Assembly: GCA_023252315.1 (NCBI GenBank)
Contig: JAJPEB010000081.1
Span: forward strand, 1 to 6,148
Source of the DNA: Candidatus Woesearchaeota archaeon
GTDB lineage: Archaea > Nanobdellota > Nanobdellia > Woesearchaeales > UBA525
Direction of reading: 5' to 3'
DNA length: 6,148 bases
Shown: one piece after another, positions 1 to 5,390 of the stretch
How positions within the stretch are numbered: position 1 is the stretch's first letter
Layout: every line of letters begins with the position of its first letter
Notes under the pieces: generated by a model
Told to the model about the DNA's origin: nothing
Databases searched by the model: none
Seen by the model: only the letters and a program-made list of their open reading frames with translations
Made by a program: the position numbers and the translations under genes

Positions 1-958
1 AGTGGATCGCGTCGTACGGGCAGTTCTTGATGCAGTTGCCGCACAGGATGCAGTGCCGGTTGCTCTCCGTGTGCCCGAGCTGCGGGACGTTGAGGTACAT
101 GGGGCAGCCGTCGGAGTTGATGAGGGGCTTGCGCAGGTGCGTGACGTTGCCGGGCGGCGTGCGCGTGGACGAGACGCACCACTGGCCCTTGCAGTCCCTG
201 CACTTCGTGCGGTCGGTCTTGAGCCCGAGCACCGCGAGCCTGCCGAAGAGGTGCGGCAGCGCGCCCACGAAGCAGAAGCTGCGGCAGAACGTCCTGCGCG
301 GGAGCATCGCGCCGACGAGGAACGCGAAGACGAAGAAGAAGAGCACGAACTCGACGGACATGATGATGCTGTTCGTGATGTTGAGCGCGTCGTGCAGGTA
401 GCCGAGCGTGAGGAACGTCGCGAACCCCATGAAGACGAACTTCGTGATCGAGATCGGCTTCGCCTCGCGACCGCGGCGCAGCTTCTTGCCGACCCAGTTG
501 CCGATGTCCGTCACGAGCCCGAACGGGCAGAAGCCGCCGCACCAGATCCTGCGGAAGACGATGATCGTGAGGATGAAGAGCGGCCACCACAGGACCCACG
601 TCGCGTTCACGAAGAGGTCGCGGTCGTTGTGCCACCCGAGCGCGTTCACGATCGGCTTGACGACGGGGAGCGACGAGACCTGCGGCACGGGCACGCCCAT
701 CGCGAAGAGGATCATGGGCACGACGCCGAGCAGGAGCAGCAGCATGACGACGAACGGGAACGGGTGCCAGCCGAAGGCGTTGACGCGGTAGATCCACTGG
801 AAGGGATAGAGCTTCTTGCCCTTGCCGAAGCCCGTGTCGAGCTTGGGCCCCTTGACGCCGGGCGGGAGCGGAGTGCCGTCGTAGCCGATCTCGACGAGCT
901 GGAGCTGGGACTTGACGGAAGGGCTGGTGGCCGTCGAGAGTGCGGGCGTCTCGTCCAT
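1..958 (-). CDS. NapH/CcoG-like membrane 4Fe-4S protein (3' end outside window)
   Basis: I translated this by hand from the minus strand; 319 residues are visible and the frame is still open at the left edge. Predicted membrane segments lie near residues 67-88, 120-136, 172-188 and 200-219. The cysteine pattern is C140-GGF-C144-P, then C225-RSF-C229-F. A cytoplasmic part follows with C253, C256, C261 and C285-P, then a classical ferredoxin motif C303-x2-C306-x2-C309-x3-C313-P. Paired CxxxC(P) motifs between membrane helices plus ferredoxin clusters are typical of the NapH/MauN/NosR/CcoG group, which passes electrons across or along the membrane to periplasmic or metal-handling partners. The second CxxxC lacks the usual proline. 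The start at 958 is set by an in-frame TAG immediately upstream and a GAGGTG ribosome site. No promoter was seen just upstream, so co-transcription with the secreted protein gene at 1301-1837 is likely. The family is secure; the electron donor and acceptor are unknown. Confidence 0.9.
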   Translation of the reverse strand, partial: MDETPALSTATSPSVKSQLQLVEIGYDGTPLPPGVKGPKLDTGFGKGKKLYPFQWIYRVNAFGWHPFPFVVMLLLLLGVVPMILFAMGVPVPQVSSLPVVKPIVNALGWHNDRDLFVNATWVLWWPLFILTIIVFRRIWCGGFCPFGLVTDIGNWVGKKLRRGREAKPISITKFVFMGFATFLTLGYLHDALNITNSIIMSVEFVLFFFVFAFLVGAMLPRRTFCRSFCFVGALPHLFGRLAVLGLKTDRTKCRDCKGQWCVSSTRTPPGNVTHLRKPLINSDGCPMYLNVPQLGHTESNRHCILCGNCIKNCPYDAIH

Positions 959-966
959 CTAGCATG

Positions 967-972
967 CACCTC
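967..972 (-). promoter_or_regulatory. Shine-Dalgarno GAGGTG of the iron-sulfur protein gene
   Basis: On the minus strand GAGGTG lies 8 bases before the ATG at 958 and is complementary to the archaeal 16S rRNA 3' end (CACCTC). It supports this start and a leadered, probably operonic transcript, unlike the leaderless genes elsewhere in the window. Confidence 0.7.
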
Positions 973-1043
973 GGACCACTACAGAGTGCTGCGGCGCATC
1001 CAAGCGGTCTTGCGTCGGCACGGGGCTCCGCCAGCCGGCCGCT

Positions 1044-1064
1044 CGGAAATGCGTCACATTTCCG
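1044..1064. repeat. Perfect inverted repeat, 8-bp arms
   Basis: CGGAAATG is separated from its exact reverse complement CATTTCCG by CGTCA. It could form an RNA hairpin between the two minus-strand genes or act as a dimeric regulator site. A second, similar palindrome lies about 26 bases away. Confidence 0.7.
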
Positions 1065-1070
1065 GCGCCC

Positions 1071-1090
1071 GGGAATCTCCGAGATTTCCC
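1071..1090. repeat. Imperfect inverted repeat related to the one at 1044-1064
   Basis: GGGAATCTC faces GAGATTTCCC with one unpaired T and almost no loop, so it suits a DNA operator-like palindrome better than a stable hairpin unless the inner pairs open. It shares the GGAA(A)T...ATTTCC pattern of the neighbouring inverted repeat. Confidence 0.5.
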
Positions 1091-1300
1091 AGGCTCCTGG
1101 CTGTACGCCAAGGCAGCACTCCCAGAGAAGCACAGGAGAGTTCGGAAAGCAATGGACGACGATACCGCAATCGGAACGGTCGCGTGTCCCAGAGCAGTAC
1201 CTGAGAATTCGCAAACAGGGCCAGGAGTGCATTCGGAGATCGTCCCGGTCGGAACAGGACCTGAGAGGAGACCATCGAGGGAGGGAGCGTCGCGTCGCAT

Positions 1301-1837
1301 CTACAGCACCCCCATGCGCACGCCGATGAGCACGCCCGCGATCGCGACGGCGCTGAAGACGAGGAAGAGCGGCCCCACGGTGCGCTGCTCGATGTCGAGC
1401 GCGTGCATGCTCTGGCCCATGTACTGGCCGTCGTCGTACCAGTCGACGAAGACGCGGTAGCTGCCCGCTCGGTCGATGACGACGCTCGAGTTGAAGCTGC
1501 GCGGCTCTCCCGTGGGCCGCATCCACGTCTCGTTGAGCAGCAGCCAGTCGGGGCTCCTGTACGGCTCGCCCCCGTACCAGCCGTAGGTCGTGTCGTCCTC
1601 GTAGACGGAGATGAGCGCCGTGACGTTGCCCGGGATGTCGCCGCCGGGGTGCTCGACGTGGGCCGAGAAGGCGACGACGTCGCCCACGACCGGCTGCCTC
1701 GGCGCGGTCGTGTACGCCTCCTCCCAGATGTGCCCGACGTACGCGTACTCGACGATGGGGTTCTTGTGCGCCGACGCGAAAGGCAGCGCGACAAGCAGGA
1801 TGGCTAGCGCTGCCAGAAGTCCCCACCTCTCACCCAT
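1301..1837 (-). CDS. Secreted, C-terminally anchored beta-rich protein of unknown function
   Basis: The product is 178 residues. Residues 5-23 form a signal peptide ending in ASA, so cleavage would leave His24 as the first mature residue. The extracellular part (24-152) alternates short hydrophobic and polar stretches, as in an Ig-like or CopC/YtkA/FixH-like beta sandwich. It has His36, His60, His63 and His145 and three N-glycosylation sequons (Asn71, Asn102, Asn116). Residues 154-174 form one membrane helix followed by a very short tail. No family is confidently recognised. Small beta-sandwich proteins often accompany NapH/CcoG-like iron-sulfur proteins in copper handling or respiratory maturation, and an N-terminal His is a copper ligand in CopC-like proteins; that role is inference. 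The start at 1837 is chosen because a TATA box places transcription initiation at this ATG and the signal peptide begins there. It is probably the first gene of an operon with the iron-sulfur protein. Confidence 0.85.
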   Translation of the reverse strand: MGERWGLLAALAILLVALPFASAHKNPIVEYAYVGHIWEEAYTTAPRQPVVGDVVAFSAHVEHPGGDIPGNVTALISVYEDDTTYGWYGGEPYRSPDWLLLNETWMRPTGEPRSFNSSVVIDRAGSYRVFVDWYDDGQYMGQSMHALDIEQRTVGPLFLVFSAVAIAGVLIGVRMGVL

Positions 1838-1859
1838 GCGCTCGACTTCCGAGGGGGAG

Positions 1860-1868
1860 TTTATAAAA
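1860..1868 (-). promoter_or_regulatory. Archaeal TATA box of the secreted protein gene
   Basis: TTTTATAAA on the minus strand ends 23 bases before the ATG at 1837. Initiation about 25 bases downstream of the box centre would fall at the start codon, implying a leaderless mRNA. It is divergent from the box at 1921-1927. Confidence 0.75.
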
Positions 1869-1920
1869 GTAGCGACGGAGGAGCGATAGCCGCCCGCATC
1901 CCGTTCCCCACGAAAACGTG

Positions 1921-1927
1921 ATAAATA
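1921..1927 (+). promoter_or_regulatory. Archaeal TATA box of the gene at 1949
   Basis: ATAAATA ends 22 bases before the ATG at 1949, again predicting a leaderless transcript. The same core in the form GATAAATA recurs before the gene at 5964. Confidence 0.7.
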
Positions 1928-1948
1928 CGGCACCGCATCCACGCCGCG

Positions 1949-2290
1949 ATGGCGCCTCCGCGACGGATCGGGCATCTTCCCGCGCTCGCCGCGGGAGCGC
2001 TGCTCGGCGCCGGGCTCGCGGCGTACGGGCTCCTCTCCTACGACACGCACGTGACGAGGGAGCGCTACGGCATCCCGCAGGCGCAGGCGCGCGTGGAGCG
2101 GGCGCAAGGGAAGCTCGCGGACTGCCGCTCGACGGAATACCAGCTCGCGTCGCTCCCGCATGCGCACGGCGGGGGCGGCATGTGCGGGGATCTCGAGCGC
2201 GACGTGCGCGATGCGGAGGCGGAGCTCGGGCGCAGGGAAGGGAAGATGAAGTCTTCCAGGCCCGCGTATTTCGCGTATACGGTGTTCTAG
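1949..2290 (+). CDS. Small membrane-anchored hypothetical protein
   Basis: The product is 113 residues. A basic N-terminus (Arg5, Arg6) precedes one hydrophobic segment at about residues 9-31, either an uncleaved anchor or a signal peptide. The rest is charged and probably helical: residues 36-59 and 80-98 have heptad-like spacing and could form a helical hairpin or coiled coil. Between them lies a short Gly/His-rich loop with His71, His73 and Cys79; Cys59 precedes it. The two cysteines could form a disulfide or, with the histidines, bind a metal, but nothing proves this. No family is recognised. Codon third positions are strongly G/C, as in a native gene of this genome. The start is set by the TATA box 22 bases upstream. 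It is transcribed divergently from the secreted-protein/iron-sulfur pair with 111 bases between the starts, so shared regulation is possible. Confidence 0.75.
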   Translation: MAPPRRIGHLPALAAGALLGAGLAAYGLLSYDTHVTRERYGIPQAQARVERAQGKLADCRSTEYQLASLPHAHGGGGMCGDLERDVRDAEAELGRREGKMKSSRPAYFAYTVF

Positions 2291-2408
2291 GAAGGCGTTT
2301 AAGGGCAATTACTTTTGAACTCAAGACCGGAGGGGCATCACGAAATCCGACCAGTCCTCCAGAATCTCCTACAGCACATTTTGTTGCCCCTAAACAATAG
2401 TTAAATTA

Positions 2409-2416
2409 TTTAAATA
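2409..2416 (+). promoter_or_regulatory. TATA box of the isopentenyltransferase gene
   Basis: TTTAAATA ends 20 bases before the ATG at 2436 in a very AT-rich stretch (about 2394-2427). An overlapping AT-rich element at 2401-2408 could serve as an alternative. Initiation would again fall at or next to the start codon. The 145-nt spacer from 2291 shows no gene or tRNA that I can recognise. Confidence 0.7.
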
Positions 2417-2435
2417 GAGTTGATTTTCCCACAAC

Positions 2436-3224
2436 ATGGATTATCCGCCAATACTCCTGACAGGGCCTACGACGGGAGGAAAGACCAGTCTTGCACTGGA
2501 GCTCGCAGACCGCATAGGAGGAGAGCTCGTGAGTGCAGACATGTTTCACCTGATCTCAGGCTTTCCGCTCAGCACAGGTCTATCCGACCTTCTCAATGCG
2601 CCCCATCCGCGGATTCATCTTTATGAGAGCATCCATCCGACTGAGCCGCTCATGGAACCGATCGAATACGGATGCCTTGCGACGAGGACCTGCGCTCAGA
2701 TAGGAGCTAGAGGCAGCGCTCCTATCCTCGAGGGATGCAGTCTTGAGTACGCGCAGTTTCTCAGCAGATATAGCTGCGGTAGAGGACTTGAAGACCTTCG
2801 AGTCTTCTCTCTGACTGCAAGCCCTGCATTCGACTTAGGAAGCAGGTTGGGGAAGAGAATCGATACCCTCATTGCACAAGGACTTCTCGAAGAGGTCCAA
2901 AAAGGCATAGAAGCAGGCTATCAAGACACCCCCATCATGAAAACTACAATTATTCGGGAGATGTCACACTACATGCACGGACGGCAGAGCCTCGCCCATG
3001 CGAAACGCACAATAATCACACAACTATGCAGCTATGCGGAGAGGGACCGGAAAGGATTCTTGCGTATGAAAGGAGCGACGCAACTTGAAATAGACCCCGC
3101 CAGATCGCGGGAGAGCACATCAACCATCCTCAAATACGCAGCGCAAAGAGAGAGAACTCCAGCAGTCAGTGCAGACTCTCCCCGTGGCGAAATACGCTCG
3201 CCTATTTTTTCCGCGTCTCAGTGA
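2436..3224 (+). CDS. Compact isopentenyltransferase, MiaA/IPT superfamily (adenylate-type candidate)
   Basis: The product is 262 residues. A P-loop GPTTGGKT spans 10-17. Asp35 sits where the family has its catalytic Asp (MiaA DSxQ, Tzs DRVQ), but the following Gln is His38. LSTG at 45-48 matches the Tzs/Ipt LSTGS motif better than MiaA's DIGTAKP. ILEGCS at 97-102 resembles ILEGGS of Tzs, where MiaA has VGGT. The C-terminal half (KRIDTLIAQGLLEEV at 140-154, REM at 174-176, YAERDRKGF at 200-208) aligns with the MiaA/IPT C-terminal core. The roughly 80-residue tRNA-binding insertion of bacterial MiaA is absent, and the length is near the 240 residues of adenylate IPTs. The expected reaction is transfer of dimethylallyl from DMAPP to adenine N6 with release of pyrophosphate, on AMP/ADP/ATP or on tRNA A37. 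Residues 221-262 have no clear counterpart. Base composition is lower in G+C than its neighbours, suggesting transfer. The superfamily is confident; the substrate is inference. Confidence 0.85.
   Translation: MDYPPILLTGPTTGGKTSLALELADRIGGELVSADMFHLISGFPLSTGLSDLLNAPHPRIHLYESIHPTEPLMEPIEYGCLATRTCAQIGARGSAPILEGCSLEYAQFLSRYSCGRGLEDLRVFSLTASPAFDLGSRLGKRIDTLIAQGLLEEVQKGIEAGYQDTPIMKTTIIREMSHYMHGRQSLAHAKRTIITQLCSYAERDRKGFLRMKGATQLEIDPARSRESTSTILKYAAQRERTPAVSADSPRGEIRSPIFSASQ
3205..3210 (+). terminator. T6 run at the end of the isopentenyltransferase gene
   Basis: Six T residues sit inside the last codons of the gene, 12 bases before its stop. Archaeal transcription often ends at such runs, but being within the coding frame makes this a weak call. 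Confidence 0.25.
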
Positions 3225-3243
3225 GGAAAGACGTCCGCAACCC

Positions 3244-3250
3244 TTAAAAA
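3244..3250 (+). promoter_or_regulatory. Probable TATA box of hppA
   Basis: TTAAAAA lies 41 bases before the ATG at 3291, so initiation would be near 3272, giving a leader of about 20 bases. This promoter separates hppA from the isopentenyltransferase gene upstream. Confidence 0.55.
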
Positions 3251-3277
3251 CCGCCCCCAGCCACCCGCGGGCCACAA

Positions 3278-3283
3278 GGGGGG
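3278..3283 (+). promoter_or_regulatory. G-rich Shine-Dalgarno-like site of hppA
   Basis: A run of six G residues, 7 bases before the ATG at 3291, can pair (partly by G-U) with the pyrimidine-rich 16S 3' end. It fits the short leader predicted from the upstream TATA box. Confidence 0.5.
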
Positions 3284-3290
3284 AATTCCA

Positions 3291-5282
3291 ATGCTGTCGA
3301 CCGTCTATGTCCTCGCGCTCATCGCGCTGCTCGGCCTGCTCTACACGTGGCTCGCCGCGCGCAACGTCAGCAAGCAGCCCGCGGGCTCGCCCAAGATGCA
3401 GGAGATCGCGGGCCACATCCGCGAGGGCGCGATGGCGTTCCTCAAGCGCCAGTACAAGATCCTCGCCGTGTTCGTCGTGGTGATGGCGATCGTGCTCGGC
3501 CTGTTCGTGAGCCCCGGCACCGCGCTCGCGTTCGTGCTCGGCGCGTTCCTCTCCGCGCTCGCGGGCAACATCGGCATGCGCATCGCGACGAAGGCGAACG
3601 TGCGCACGGCGGAGGCGGCGAAGAAGAGCCTGAATAGCGCGCTGCAGGTCGCGTTCCGCTCCGGCACCGTCATGGGCCTCTCGGTCGTGTGCCTGGGCCT
3701 GCTCGGCATCCTCGCGCTCTTCACGGGCTTCAATGTCCAGGCGCAGCCGGAGAACCTTCACCTGCTCCTCGGCTTCGCGTTCGGCGCGGGCAGCATCGCG
3801 CTCTTCGCGAGAGTCGGCGGCGGCATCTACACGAAGGCGGCCGACGTCGGCGCGGACCTCGTCGGCAAGGTCGAGGCGGGCATCCCCGAGGACGACCCGC
3901 GAAACCCGGCGACGATCGCGGACAACGTGGGCGACAACGTCGGCGACATCGCGGGCATGGGCGCGGACCTGTTCGAGAGCTACGTCGGCATCATCATCTC
4001 CGCCATGATCCTCGGCCTCGTCGCGCATGGGACCGCGGGTATGCTCTTCCCGCTCGCGCTCGCGGGCGCGGGCATCGTCGCGAGCCTGCTCAGCGTCTTC
4101 GCGGTGCGCGCGAAGGACGACGCGGGCATCAACGCGGCGCTGCGCAACGGCCTTATCGTGAGCAGCGTGCTCGCGGCGATCGCGGCCTTCGTGCTCTCCC
4201 GCGCCTACTTCGGCAACCTCGCCGCGTTCTGGGCGACGGTCGCGGGCATCGTGGGCGGGCTGCTCATCGGCATCCTCACGGAGTACTACACGAGCTCGCG
4301 CTACGCGCCGACGAAGATGATCTGCAAGTCGTCGACGACGGGCGCTGCGACCAACATCATCGAGGGACTCGCGGTCGGCATGCAGTCGACGGCGATCCCG
4401 ACGCTCGTGGTCGTGGCCGCGCTCGGCGTCTCGTACGCGACCGCGGGCCTCTACGGCATCGCGCTCGCGGGCGTCGGCATGCTCACGACGCTCGGCATCT
4501 CGCTCGCGGTCGACGCGTACGGACCTGTGGCCGACAACGCGGGCGGCATCGCGGAGATGGCGGGCATGGGTCCCGCGATCCGCAAGCGCACGGACGCGCT
4601 CGACGCCGCGGGCAACACGACGGCCGCGATCGGCAAGGGCTTCGCGCTCGGCAGCGCCGCCATGACGGTGCTCGCGTTCCTGAGCGCGTTCACGCTCGAG
4701 GTCAAGGGCGTGACGATGAGCCTCACGAACCCGCTCGTCGTCATCGGCGTGCTCATCGGCGCGATGGTGCCGTTCCTCTTCAGCAGCATGACGATGCGCG
4801 CGGTCTCGCGCGCGGCGTTCAGCATGATCGAGGAGGTGCGCCGCCAGTTCAGGGAGATCAAGGGCCTCATGCAGGGCAAGGCGAAGGCGGACTACGCGCG
4901 CTGCGTGGACATCGCGACGCAGGGCTCGCTCAAGGCCATGGTGCTCCCGGGCCTGCTCGTGATCCTGACGCCGATCGCGGTCGGGCTCGTGCTCGGCATC
5001 GAGGCGCTCGGCGGCTACCTCGCGGGCGCGCTCGCGGCGGGCATGATGCTCGCGCTCACGATGGTGAACGCGGGCGGGGCCTGGGACAACGCGAAGAAGC
5101 ACATCGAGACGGGCGCGCTCGGCGGCAAGGGCTCGGACACGCACAAGGCGGCGGTCGTGGGCGACACGGTCGGCGACCCATTCAAGGACACCTCGGGGCC
5201 CAGCCTGAACATCCTGATCAAGCTCACGAGCATCGTGGCGCTGGTGTTCATCCCGCTCTTCCTCGCGGTGCACCTGTTCTAG
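3291..5282 (+). CDS. hppA: Membrane-integral ion-pumping pyrophosphatase, K+-dependent type
   Basis: This membrane enzyme hydrolyses cytoplasmic pyrophosphate and pumps Na+ and/or H+ outward. The 663 residues contain many hydrophobic helices (about 16 in the family). The substrate site is fully present: Asp185, Asp189 and Lys193 in DVGADLVGK; Asp201/Asp202 in EDDPRNP; Asp211, Asp215 and Asp219 in ADNVGDNVGD; Asp408, Asp415 and Asn416; Asn593; Asp625, Asp629, Lys632 and Asp633 in GDTVGDPFKD. In GNTTAAIGKG (441-450), Ala445 and Gly448 replace the Lys and Thr of K+-independent enzymes, so K+ dependence is expected. Glu229 in DLFESY occupies the gate position used by Na+-pumping relatives such as the Thermotoga and Methanosarcina mazei enzymes, whereas plant K+-dependent H+ pumps have Gly there. 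Na+ or mixed Na+/H+ transport is therefore the better guess. Length is slightly below many Na+-type homologues, mainly at the N-terminus. Strong third-position G/C marks a native gene. It is probably monocistronic. Confidence 0.97.
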   Translation: MLSTVYVLALIALLGLLYTWLAARNVSKQPAGSPKMQEIAGHIREGAMAFLKRQYKILAVFVVVMAIVLGLFVSPGTALAFVLGAFLSALAGNIGMRIATKANVRTAEAAKKSLNSALQVAFRSGTVMGLSVVCLGLLGILALFTGFNVQAQPENLHLLLGFAFGAGSIALFARVGGGIYTKAADVGADLVGKVEAGIPEDDPRNPATIADNVGDNVGDIAGMGADLFESYVGIIISAMILGLVAHGTAGMLFPLALAGAGIVASLLSVFAVRAKDDAGINAALRNGLIVSSVLAAIAAFVLSRAYFGNLAAFWATVAGIVGGLLIGILTEYYTSSRYAPTKMICKSSTTGAATNIIEGLAVGMQSTAIPTLVVVAALGVSYATAGLYGIALAGVGMLTTLGISLAVDAYGPVADNAGGIAEMAGMGPAIRKRTDALDAAGNTTAAIGKGFALGSAAMTVLAFLSAFTLEVKGVTMSLTNPLVVIGVLIGAMVPFLFSSMTMRAVSRAAFSMIEEVRRQFREIKGLMQGKAKADYARCVDIATQGSLKAMVLPGLLVILTPIAVGLVLGIEALGGYLAGALAAGMMLALTMVNAGGAWDNAKKHIETGALGGKGSDTHKAAVVGDTVGDPFKDTSGPSLNILIKLTSIVALVFIPLFLAVHLF

Positions 5283-5284
5283 GA

Positions 5285-5330
5285 TTTCTTCTTCCCTCTT
5301 CTTTCTCTTTTTCTCTCTCCTCTTCCCTTC
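5285..5330 (+). terminator. 46-nt all-pyrimidine tract after hppA
   Basis: Directly after the hppA stop lies an uninterrupted C/T run including TTTCTTCTT and TTTCTCTTTTT. Archaeal terminators are commonly T-rich tracts without a hairpin, so this is the likely end of the hppA transcript. The purity and length of the tract are unusual in such G+C-rich DNA. Confidence 0.65.
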
Positions 5331-5360
5331 GTCCTCCGCGAGCGCCTCGCTATAGAGTGG

Positions 5361-5368
5361 ATATTTAA
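5361..5368 (+). promoter_or_regulatory. TATA box of the gene at 5391
   Basis: ATATTTAA ends 23 bases before the ATG at 5391, which predicts initiation at that ATG and favours it over the in-frame ATG at 5406. Confidence 0.75.
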
Positions 5369-5390
5369 GCGACCTCCCGCCTCCCCTCGC

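Larger units (their letters stand above)
959..1300 (-). other. 342-nt gap with a doubtful 113-codon open frame
   Basis: No recognisable gene fills this gap. On the minus strand it is exactly spanned by an open frame: the upstream gene stops with TAG at 1303-1301, an ATG follows at once at 1300, and the frame ends in TAG at 961-959, directly followed by the ATG of the iron-sulfur gene. A G-rich GGGGGTG, 6 bases before the ATG at 1300, could be a ribosome site, which would suit translational coupling. Against coding: by my count about 61% of third positions are G or C, no higher than overall base composition, whereas neighbouring genes are almost always G/C there. The predicted peptide is Ser/Pro-rich with no familiar domain, and other frames here are open too. 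The gap also holds two palindromes (1044-1064, 1071-1090). It may instead be an untranslated intercistronic region. No TATA-like element was found in it. Confidence 0.4.

Noticed and set aside
2..1204. A 400-codon plus-strand open frame over the iron-sulfur gene
   Set aside because: The product is low-complexity and charged, while the minus strand carries a clear multi-cysteine membrane protein through position 958.
1838..2308. N-terminal extension of the secreted protein upstream of 1837
   Set aside because: The frame is open further, but it would pass through both divergent promoters and the 1949 gene, and would bury the signal peptide that begins exactly at 1837.
2310..2380. Possible tRNA or tRNA fragment in the spacer before the isopentenyltransferase gene (GGAGG...CCTCC and GAAATCC)
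   Set aside because: No acceptor stem, anticodon arm or T-arm consensus could be assembled on either strand; only a weak 5-bp pairing is present.
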